Of a stretch of DNA of 64,000 nt, positions 37,401 through 49,400 are shown piece by piece. The notes beneath the pieces are model-generated. The model was given only the letters and a program-made list of their open reading frames with translations. It had not been told where the DNA came from and made no database searches. Made by a program: the position numbers and the translations under genes. The stretch is from Prosapia bicincta (Eukaryota > Arthropoda > Insecta > Hemiptera > Cercopidae), in assembly GCA_036971475.1 (NCBI GenBank), contig JBAIZL010000006.1, positions 7,386,001 through 7,450,000 on the forward strand. Direction: 5' to 3'. Positions within the stretch are counted from its first letter, which is position 1, and every line of letters starts with the position of its first letter.

Positions 37401-40400
37401 GCTATTAGGGAGTTTGCTGCGTGCTAAGTGTACGTAGGCTATTAGGGAGTTTGTGCGTGCTAAGTGTACGTAGGCTATTAGGGAGTTTGCTGCGTGCTAA
37501 GTGTACGTAGGCTATTAGGGAGTTTGTGCGTGCTAAGTGTACGTAGGCTATTAGGGAGTTTGTGCGTGCTAAGTGTACGTAGGCTATTAGGGAGTTTGCT
37601 GCGTGCTAAGTGTACGTACTCTTAGAAACATTGGAAGTGGTTAGTAGACCTTGATAAAACATTGATTTAATGCTTTTATACATGTTAAGTGTAGATAATA
37701 GTATGTATGTAAATAAATGTCAAAAAATTATTAAATAGTTTGTCTAACATTGCCGTAAGTTTTATTGAGTCGTTATAGGAACGTAAAATAAATTTTGTGA
37801 CTTATTATTTAACTCATATACAATTTATCTATTTTAGATGACGATATCCAAATTCCCCAGTCTCATACATCTACTTTAACTCTTGAATTTGACCTAACAA
37901 AGGAATGTCACTTATTAGTGGAGGAACAGTTAAAAACTGAAAGTGGTAAGTTTAAACTAAAATTTGACAGTTTACTATAGTTTATTACTAAATATAGTTA
38001 TTCTAAGCAATAGTTAGCAAAACGTTCATTACATTTGTTTTGTAAGTTTTTTACTATATTTGAAAGCTTCACCGGGATAACTTACACCGGAACAGCCTAA
38101 CAATGTATAGGATTTGACAACTAGATATCAAGACGTGTTTGACGTCTAGAGTGATTCTAGAGGGAGAAGTGATGATATAAACAGCATAGAAACTGAAGAC
38201 GTTATGCCTATCCGTCAGGAACCCAAAGCGAACATCTATAGCGTAGAATGAGAAATGGGATTCAGTCATTAAAGAGATGGATAGTGACTGTATATTTGAT
38301 CCGCCATTCACTCCATTAAAAACTCACACGTTGTACTGGTAAATCGTATCGTCCAGATTTTGGGATTATTTCCGATTTTGTAACCACATACTGAACGAAG
38401 ATAGTAATGCGTCATCCAAGATAGACTGCACCTTAAACATACTGTAGTGGTGTAACGTGTTTTCAACACTATACCAGGAGAGCGGATACTGATAGATAGA
38501 TGACGAAATGAGCCGTCCTTCATTTAAACATGATGTGCCTATGTACATTCGATCCTTAAACTATACATTTATTACAGGGGATTTGTCCAAGGCTTCGAAA
38601 CATTAGACACAATAGCTTACTATCCCAAGTGTAAGCTACAGTTTTTATTGACTGAGCATTAAAATTTTCAGGGATAAGATAAAAGAAATCTTTGGATTGT
38701 AAAGCTGTAATATTACGACTTTTAGGCAACACATCACTCTTTCTCTAATTACGAAAATGCTGACTAACCTTCAAGAGAACCTTGCGATGATCATTGTGCC
38801 CACAATGAAGTCAATAAATGTTTCGTAAATGAAACAACTTAGATCCATTGGAATCAATCATAGCTATCTATAAACCAAAAGAGTTACTCTAACCTAGACC
38901 ATCTTAATAATTGGAGTTTTTAAAGTAAATTGAGAAACAAAAAAAAGAACCATATACAATAAGCTATTTGTTTTTGATAAGGATTATGACCCAACTACTG
39001 AATGCTGGCCTAAGCAACGAGCGTGGAATGTTTTAATTAAAAATTGCCAGTTTACTTTAGTACGTTTCAAAAAAAATTCAATTCAATTATAGTTACCAAA
39101 ACGTCTATTACTTTTGAAATATTTTTTTAAAATCATTTACCTGTTTCAGACATTCCAGATTATGAGAACTGGGACATACCAGGTCCGGGTAAGTTAATTT
39201 TTTTTTAAGCTGGAAATTTATATTAAAGTATTTTAATAGCTCTGAGAAAGTGTAACAAGGTTTTTACAGAAATTATGTTACTTACAGTGAATTCTTTAAA
39301 TATTTGGAATTATTTTGATTTTAATAACAATTACCTTTCAATTAAAAGTTGAAAAAGAAACTTGTGGACATGCTTAAATATTTTGTCTGATAATACTCGT
39401 ACAATATTAAACGGCAACTTTAAGATGTTTTAGTGGAGGCAATAGAAAGTATTGTAAAAAAGCTATTTGATTGAGATTGCGGCAGCAATGAACTGGGTCA
39501 GTTACTGGATAATTGAAAGATATTTCTGGTGAAATATTCTAGTTCTTTTAGGAATAAAATCATTTAGAACTCAACTGTTTCGGAGAACAAACTATCAGAC
39601 ATGATACAGGATTTATAGAAGCTATGTAAAAACGTATTTGTAAAACTGATTGCGCCCTTTAAAGAATGAGAGAAAAATCTAGCAGCTATCCACTGTATAT
39701 GACAAGAAAATCTAGGTGTCTGCCAGTTTAGAATATAGAATGGAACAATCACCGCGGGGTATGGAAGAGTGCTTGCTTTTCCCTGAAACTAGAGCCTTTC
39801 AATCGCTATAACCCAATATGAGGAGGACCACAGCAGATATAAATAGGCACCCGTGGTTATATCGACTTTGCAGTGAGGTATAATTCAATAGAAAGATCCA
39901 TCAGGAAAGCAGAAAAACGCTGTTTCAGACATCGGCTTTGAATAATAATTTCTCAAGGTTAAATAAGGTCGACTTGTGTATGCCGCCATGTGGAGATACA
40001 CTGTATGCCGCCATGTGGAGATACACAGGATGTCCTGCAGACAGTTCCAGGGAATGTGAGGATGGATGACAATGAACCGGATAAAACGACTGGAGAAAAC
40101 GATTGACCGCCATCATCTTCAGCTGTTGCATCTCTCAGTTGAAATACCGGAATCAAAATGCCAAGAAAACAGCCCAGGAATTTGATGAACATTGACAAAG
40201 TATTAATGAAACCGTGTGAAACCGTGCTACTAGAACCGAAGAAGAATGACTAGAGCCTCTACCGCGGTGACCCTGTAGCAAGAATGTCCTAGTACTAGAA
40301 GAAAACCTATTACTCGTCTGCCGAATCTGAGTGGTGGGTACCTCGTTTAATTAATTAAGGGTAGTACAATGGGAGCTTGCTCAGCGATTTAATAATTTCA

Positions 40401-43400
40401 AACGGGTTCAATTTGTAAAGCGCCAATGTTAAAATGGGCAAGGCCCTCTGAAAAAAGAAGGTTTCAGAAGAGCATTAAGGATTTCAGTAAAAAACCTACA
40501 CCGAAACAGCGTAATGGTGTAAAGGAATTGATATCAAGACTGGTTTGACATTGAGAATGCTCTTTCAGACAGAACGGATGTAGTTCACGACCACATAGAA
40601 ACTGAAGACGCTATTCATTTTTATTGAAAAACCTGACATTAAGTCTTAAATAAATGAAAAAACGGTTGTCATTGAGTCAAACAAATGTATTTTAATAATG
40701 TTTCGGTTCGACACAAGTGCGTTGTCAATATTAAACATGAAAACAATATTACAGTGTATTTATTTAACTCTCAGAATACTATTGCACCCATTACAATCAT
40801 TTAAAACTTTGGAAAATTCAATAAAGACGACATGCCTACCCGGCACTACCATTGGAGGTTATCTCAAGCGAAGTATGAATAATCTGTTTTTTCCAATGTC
40901 GAAAGGTCCTACAAAAAAATGAAGGAAATCTATGGCCTGAACGCCAGAGAAGAGGGCTACTTACAAAAAAATTTCATTTTTCTGTAATACACTTGAAAAC
41001 GCCTTGGATTCTTTATTAAGCCTTAAATTTCGAAAGTATGAAGTTCTTAAGAAGATCAAACGATATCATCTACTAGGAGGTTAGAGACCCAAAACGGAAA
41101 CAAAAAATTATGCACTTTATTCGACAAAGTCCTTACAAGGTCAAGTCGTCATGGAGAAGATAGCCACTTAGGAGAGACGCACAGGTCGTGATAGCTGTAT
41201 AGAACTATATTTTATCAATAACATATAGCGATTACGTTGTCCTAGAAGACTGTGTAAGTTACGTCAATACGTAGAGCAACGGTCGTTCGAAACACGTTTT
41301 ACCGAGATGCATAACTGGAGGGTCAAGACCACAGCATCGGAATAACTCTGTATCTATAAAATATTGTGCACCATATCTCCTACGTGACGAAAACCTCCAT
41401 TCTTAGTAGAGACCGATCTATCAAACTCTTCGGGAAAACTTTCTACACCAACAGGAACATAATTTTTGCTTAGGAATCAAGAATCTTCTATGGGGAGAGA
41501 TAACTCAAAAGAAATTTCCAAAATCTCTGGTGTGACATGGTGGTCTGCAGCTTCAACCCTCAGAGCTCCCAGGAGGAACGGAAGACTATGGATATGCTTT
41601 GAGTCACATTTCAAGCTCAGTTAAAAGGAATGACTGTACGGAGACAGAGCCGTCTTCAGAAAGGGCAATGTAACAGGCAAGGTCCTGTAATCTTTGCTAT
41701 AAAGCGTAAAGCGAACATAATTTCAAGCTTAAGCTCGCACAAAGTACTCAGACTAATAAATACTAGAGCCTAGTATAGGAAACGCGTAATATTATTATAA
41801 GGGGCATGGCACATTGTAAAGGACACAACATCACCTTCATTTTAGATCATTCTTGGAATAAATGTACAGACATTACTTGAAATCTCCTGCATATCAAGAA
41901 GTAAAGGTATTGTAAAACGCTAAGACACTAGTATGTACTAGCTAACGACGAGAGAAAAGCTGTATTGACAGAGTGACAGGCAGTGACAGTTTGGTGCGTG
42001 CTATGTGTACGTAGGCTATTAGGGAGTTTGCTGCGTGCTAAGTGTACGTAGGCTATTAGGGAGTTTGCTGCGTGCTAAGTGTACGTAGGCTATTAGGGAG
42101 TTTGGTGCGGGCTAAGTGTACGTAGGCTATTAGAGAGTTTGCTGCGTGCTAAGTGTACGTAGGCTATTAGGGAGTTTGCTGCGTGCTAAGTGTACGTAGG
42201 CTATTAGGGAGTTTGCTGCGTGCTAAGTGTACGTAGGCTATTAGGGAGTTTGGTGCGGGCTAAGTGTACGTAGGCTATTAGAGAGTTTGCTGCGGGCTAA
42301 GTGTACGTAGGCTATTAGGGAGTTTGCTGCGTGCTAAGTGTACGTAGGCTATTAGGGAGTTTGCTGCGTGCTAAGTGTACGTAGGCTATTAGAGAGTTTG
42401 CTGCGGGCTAAGTGTACGTAGGCTATTAGGGAGTTTGCTGCGTGCTAAGTGTACGTAGGCTATTAGGGAGTTTGCTGCGTGCTAAGTGTACGTAGGCTAT
42501 TAGGGAGTTTGCTGCGTGCTAAGTGTACGTAGGCTATTAGGGAGTTTGCTGCGTGCTAAGTGTACGTAGGCTATTAGGGAGTTTGCTGCGTGCTAAGTGT
42601 ACGTAGGCTATTAGGGAGTTTGCTGCGTGCTAAGTGTACGTACTCTTAGAAACATTGGAAGTGGTTAGTAGACCTTGATAAAACATAGATTTAAGCTTTT
42701 ATACATGTTAAGTGTAGATAATAGTATGTACGTAAATAAATGTAAGGAAATTATTAAATAGTTTGTCTAACATTGCTGTAAGTTTTATTGAGCCGTTATA
42801 GGAACGTATAAATAAATTTTGTGACTTAATATATAACTCATATACAATTTATCTATTTTAGATGACGATATCCAAATTCTCCAGTCTCATATATCTACTT
42901 TAACTCTTGAATTTGACCTAACAAAGGAATGTCACTTGTTAGTGGACGAACAGTTAAAAACAGAAAGTGGTAAGTTTAAACTAAAAATTGTCAATTTACT
43001 CCAGTTTATTACTAAATATAGTGATCCTAAGCAATAGTTATCAAAACGTTCATTGCATTTGTTTTGTAAGTTTTTTACTATATTTGAAAGCTTCACCGGG
43101 GGAACTTACACCGGAACAGCCTAACAATGTATAGGAATTGACAACTAGATATAAACACGTGTTTGACGTCTAGAGTTATTCTAGAGGGAGACGTGATGTT
43201 ATAAACAGCATAGAAACAGAAGACTTCATGCCTATCCGTCAGGAACCCAAAGAGAATATCTATAGCGTAGAATGAGAAATTCGATTCAGTCATTAAAGAG
43301 ATGGATAGTGACTGTATATTTGATCCGCCATTCACTCCATTAAAAACTCACACGTTGTACTGGTAAATCGTATCGTCCAGATTTTGGGATTATTTCCGAT

Positions 43401-46400
43401 TTTGTAACCACATACTGAACGAAGATAGTAATGAGTTATCCAAGATAGACTGCACCTTAAACATACTGTAGTGGTGTAACGTGTTTTCGACACTATACCA
43501 TGAGAGCGGATACTGATAGATAGATGACGAAATGAGCCGGCCTTCATTCAAGCATGATATACCTATGTACATTCGATCCTTAAACTATGCATTTATTACT
43601 GGGGATTTGTCCAAGGTTTCGTTACATTAGACAATATAGCTTACAATCCCAAGTCTAAGCTGCAGTTTTTATTGACTGAGCATTACAATTTTCAGGGATA
43701 AGATAAAAGAATTCTTTGGGTTGTAAAGCTGTAATGTTACGACTTTTAATCGACACGTCGCTCTTTCTCCAATTACGAAAATGCTGACTAGCCTTCAAGA
43801 GAACCTTGCGATGATCATTGTGCCCACAATGAAGTCAATAAATGTTTCGTAAATGAAACAACTTAGATCCATTGGAATCAATCATAGCTATCTATAAACC
43901 AAAAGAGTTACTCTAACCTAGACCATCTTAATAATTGGAGTTTTTTAAAGTAAACTGAGAAACAAAAAAAAGAACCATATACAATAAGGTATTTGTTTTT
44001 GATACGGATTACGTCCAAACTACTGAATGCTGGCCTAAGCAACGAGCGTGGAATGTTTTAATTAAAAATTGCCGGTTTACTTTAGTACGATTAAAAAAAA
44101 ATTCAATTCAATTATAGTTACCAAAACGTGTATTACTTTTGAAATATAATTTTAAAATCATTTACCTGTTTCAGACATTCCAGATTATGAGAACTGGGAC
44201 ATACCAGGTCCGGGTAAGTTAATTTTTTTTTAAGCTGGAAATTTATATTAAAGTATTTTAATAGATCTGAGAAAGAGTAACAAGCTTTTTACAGAAATTA
44301 TGTTACTTATAGTGAATTCATTTAAATTTTGAAAATTATTTTGATTTTAGTAAATATTACCTTTCAATTAAAAGTTGAAAAAGAAACTTGTGGACATGCT
44401 TCAATATTTTGTCTGATAATACAATAATAAACGGCAACTTAAGCGCCTTTGAGATGTTTTAGTGGAAGCAATAGAAATTGTCGTAAAAAAGCTATTTGAT
44501 TGAGATTGCGGCAGCAATTAACTGGGTCAGTTACTAGACAATCGAAAGATATTTCTTGTGTAACATTCTGGTTCTTTTAGGAATAAAATCATTTAGAACT
44601 CAACTGTTTCGGAGAACAATCTATCAGACAGGATACAGGATTAATAGAAGCTATGTAAAAGCGATATTTGTAAAATGCCTAGATAGAGAAAAATCTAGCA
44701 GCTTTCACAGTCTATGAAAAGAAAATCTAGGCCAGTTTAGAATATAGAATGGAACAATCACCGCGGGGTATGGAAGAGTGCTTAGTTTACCCTGAAACTA
44801 GAGCCTTTCAATCGCTAGAACCCAATATGAAGAGGACCACAGCAGATATAAATCGGCACCCGTCGTTATATCGACTGGACAGTGAGATATAATTCAATTG
44901 AAAGATCCATTAGGAAAGCAGAAAAACGCTGTTTGAGACATCGGCTTTGAATAATAATTTCTCAAGGGTAAGCAAGGTCTACTTTTTGTGTATGCCGCCA
45001 TGTGGAGATACACTGGGTGTCCTGCAGACAGTTCCAGGGAATGAGAGGATGGATTACAATGAACCGGATAAAAAGATTGGAGATAACAATTGCCGCCATG
45101 TGGAGACACACTGGGTGTCCTACAGACAGTTCCAGGGAATGAGAGGATGGATTACAATGAACCGGATAAAAAGATTGGAGATAACAATTGCCGCCATGTG
45201 GAGACACACTGGGTATCCTGCAGACAGTTCCAGGGAATGTGAGGATGGATGACAATGAACCGGATAAAACGATTAGAGATAGCAATTGCCGCCATGTGGA
45301 GACACACTGGGTGTCCTGCAGGCAGTTCCAAGAAATGAGAGGATGGATTACAATGAACCTGATAAAACGATTGGAGTTAACGATTAACCGCCATCATCTA
45401 GAGCTATTGCATCTCTCAGTTTAAATACCGGAATCAAAATGCCAAGAAAACTGTCCAAGAATTTGATGAACATTGACAAGGTATTAATGAAACCGTGTGA
45501 AACCGTGCTACTAGAACCGAAGAAGAATGACTATAGCCTCGACATCGTGTCCCTGTAGCAAGAATGTCCTAGTACTAGAAGAAAACCTATTACTCGTCTG
45601 CCGAATCTGAGTGGTGGGTACCTCGTTTAATTAATTAAGGGTAGTACAATGGGAGCTTGCTCAGTGATTTAATAATTGTAAACGGGTTCAATGGGTAAAG
45701 CGTCAATGTTAAAACGGGCAAGGCCCTCTGAAAAAGTAAGATTTCAGAAGAGCAGGAAGGATTTCATTAAAAAAACTACACCGAAACATCGTAATGGTGT
45801 AAAGGAATTGATATCAAGACTTTTATGACATTGAGAGTGCTCTTCGAGACAGAACTGATGTAGTTCACGACCACATAGAATCTGAAGATGCTATTAATTT
45901 TTATTGAAAGACCTGACATTAAGTTTTAAATAAATGAGAAAACGGTTGTCATTGGGTCAAAAAAATGTATTTTAATAATGCTTCGGTTCGACACAAGTTC
46001 GTTGTCAATATTAAATATGAAAACAATATTGCAGTGTATTTATTCCACTCTCAGAATACTATTGCACCCATTACAATCATTTAAAACTTTGGAAAATTCA
46101 ATAAAGATGTATTCCTTGCCTACGCGGCACAACCATTGGAGGTTATCTCAAGCGAAGTATGAAAAATCGTTTTCTTTCCAATGTCGAAAAGCCCTACAAT
46201 AAAATGAAGGAAATCTATGACCTGATTGCCAGAGAAGAGGGCTACTAACAAGAAAATCTCATTTGGATCTAATACACTAGAAAACGCCTTTGATTCTTTA
46301 TTACGACAGAAAATTCAAAAGACGGCACTTGTGAAGTCCTTAAGAAGATCAAACGATATCATCTACTAGAATGTTAGACACCCAAAACGGAAACAAAAAA

Positions 46401-49400
46401 TTATGCACTTTATTCGACAAAGTCCTTACAAGGTCAAGTCGGCATGCAGAAGATAGCCACTGAAACCGTGCTACTAGAACCGAAGTAGAATGACTAGAAC
46501 CTCGACCACGGTGTCACTGTAAAAGGAATGTCCTAGTACTAGAAGAAAACCTATTACTCTTCTGACGAATCTGAGTGGTGGGTACCTCGTTAAATTTATT
46601 AAGGGTAATACAATGGGAGCTTTCTCAGGGATCTAATAATTGTAAACGGGTTCAATGGGTAAAGCGCTAATGTTAAAACGGGCAAGGCTCTCTGAAAAAA
46701 GGTTTCAGAAGAGCAGGGAGGATTTCAGTAAAAAAACTACACCGAAACAGCGTAATGGTGTAAAGGAATTGATATCAAGACTTGTATGACATCGAGAGTA
46801 CTCTTCGAGACAGAACTGATGTAGTACACGACCACATAGAAACTGAAGACGCTATCTATTTTTATTGAAACACCTGACATTAAGTTTTAAATAAGTGAGA
46901 AAACGGTTGCCATTGAGTCAAACAAATGTTTTTTTTTATTGCTTCGGTTCGACACAAGTTCTTTGTCCATATTAAACATGAAAACAACATTGCAGTACAT
47001 TTATTTCACTTTCAAAATACTATTGCACCCATTACACTCATTTAAAACTTTAGAAAATTCAATAAAGATGCCATGCCTTCCCGGCACAACCATTGGAGGT
47101 TATCTCAAGCGAAGTATGAATAATATTTTTCTTTCCAATATTGAAAAGTCGTCCAATAAAATGAAGGAAATCTATGACCTGAACGCCAAAGAAGAGGGCT
47201 ACTAACAAGAAAATCTCATTTGGCTCTATAACACTAGAAAACGTCGTGGATTCTTTATTAACTTTTTAAAGACGGTACTTGTGAAGTTCTTAAGAAGATC
47301 AAACGATATCATCTAAGTTAAACTCCGATAACGGAAGCCAAAAATCATGCATTTTATTCGACAAAGTCCTTACAAGGTCAAGACGGCATGCAGAGGATAA
47401 CAACTTAAGAGAGACGCACAGGTCGTCATAGCTGTTTAGAACTATATTTTTTCAGTAATATATAGCGATTACGTTGACCTAGATGCATTTGTAATCTATG
47501 TGAAACCATAGAGATGTCAGAGATAGTAACAACGGTCTTTCGAAACCCGTTTTACCGAAATGCATAACTAGAGGGTACAAGACCACAGCATCGGAATGCC
47601 TCTGTATCTATAAAATCGTATTGTGCACCATATCTCCAACGTGACGAAAACCTCCATACTTACTAAATATCGATCTATCAATCAAACTCTTCGTGAAAGC
47701 TTTGTACACCAACCGGAACATCATATTCGGTTAGGAATTGAGAACCTTCTATGGGGAGCGATATGACAAAAGAAATTTCGAAAATCTCTGGTTTGACATG
47801 GTGTTCTGCAGCTTCAACCCACGGAGCTCCAAGGAACTGCGGAAGACTATGGATATGCCTAGAGTCACATTTCAAGCTCAGTTAAAAGGAATTACTGTAC
47901 TGAGACGGAAACGTCTTCAGAATTGGCAATGTAACAGGCAAGGCCTTGTAATCTTTGCTATATAGCGTAATGCGAACATGTCTACTCAAGCTTAAACGCA
48001 CACAAAGTACTCGGACTAATAAATGCTAGAGCCTAGTATAGGAAACGCATAATTTTATAAGGGCGCTTTTAAAGGACACAACAACACCTTCGTTTTAGAT
48101 CATTCTTGGAATAAATGGACAGACATTACTTGAAATCTTTTCACATATCAAGATATAAAGGTATTGTAAAACGCTAAGTCAATAGTGTGTGCAATTTATT
48201 GACGAGAGAAAGCCTTTTTGAAACAGTGACAGGCAGTGACAGTTTGGTGTGTGCTAAGTGTACGTAGGCTATTAGTGAGTTTGCTGCGTGCTAAGTGTAC
48301 GTAGGCTATTAGTGAGTTTGGTGCGTGCTAGGTGTACGTAGGCTATTAGGGAGTTTGCTGCGTGCTAAGTGTACGTAGGCTATTAGTGAGTTTGGTGCGT
48401 GCTAGGTGTACGTTGGCTATTAGGGAGTTTGCTGCGTGCTAAGTGTACGTAGGCTATTAGTGAGTTTGGTGCGTGCTAGGTGTACGTAGGCTATTAGGGA
48501 GTTTGCTGCGTGCTAAGTGTACGTAGGCTATTAGTGAGTTTGGTGCGTGCTAGGTGTACGTTGGCTATTAGGGAGTTTGCTGCGTGCTAAGTGTTCGTAG
48601 GCTATTAGTGAGTTTGGTGCATGCTAGGTGTACGTAGGCTATTAGTGAGTTTGCTGCGTGCTAAGTGTACGTAGGCTATTAGTGAGTTTGGTGCGTGCTA
48701 GGTGTACGTAGGCTATTAGGGAGTTTGCTGCGTGCTAAGTGTACGTAGGCTATTAGTGAGTTTGGTGCGTGCTAGGTGTACGTTGGCTATTAGGGAGTTT
48801 GCTGCGTGCTAAGTGTACGTAGGCTATTAGTGAGTTTGGTGCGTGCTAGGTGTACGTAGGCTATTAGGGAGTTTGCTGCGTGCTAAGTGTACGTAGGCTA
48901 TTAGTGAGTTTGGTGCGTGCTAGGTGTACGTTGGCTATTAGGGAGTTTGCTGCGTGCTAAGTGTTCGTAGGCTATTAGTGAGTTTGGTGCGTGCTAGGTG
49001 TACGTAGGCTATTAGTGAGTTTGCTGCGTGCTAAGTGTACGTAGGCTATTAGGGAGTTTGCTGCGTGCTAAGTGTACGTAGGCTATTAGGGAGTTTGGTG
49101 CGTGCTAAGTGTGCGTAGGCTATTAGGGGGTTTGCTGCGTGCTAAGTGTACGTAGGCTATTAGGGAGTTTGGTGTGTGCTAAGTGGACATAGGCTATTAG
49201 AAAATTTGGAAGTTGTTGGTAGACCTTGATAAAAAATTGATTTAATGCTTTTATACATGTTAAGTGTAGATAATAGTATGTATGTAAATAAATGTAAGGA
49301 AATTATTAAATAGTTTGTCTAACATTGCTGTAAGTTTTATTGAGCCGTTATAGGAACGTATAAATAAACTTTGTGACTTATTATATAACTCATATACAAT

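Larger units (their letters stand above)
37626..41990 (+). repeat. Macrosatellite unit 2 (non-satellite part)
   Basis: 4.37 kb, nearly the same length and layout as unit 1. It has exons A2 and B2, both with intact splice sites. The spacing from A2 to A3 is 5024 bp because array III is short. Confidence 0.9.
42648..48241 (+). repeat. Macrosatellite unit 3 (non-satellite part)
   Basis: 5.6 kb, longer than units 1 and 2 because of two internal tandem duplications: a 98-bp segment present about four times (44994-45387) and a ~0.96-kb segment present twice (45499-46461 and 46462-47400). Exons A3 and B3 are present. The spacing from A3 to A4 is 6552 bp. Confidence 0.9.

Noticed and set aside
35421..37625. 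CRISPR-like regularity of 37-bp repeats
   Set aside because: Repeats are head-to-tail with no unique spacers, in a eukaryotic context with gypsy and BEL elements; this is a satellite.
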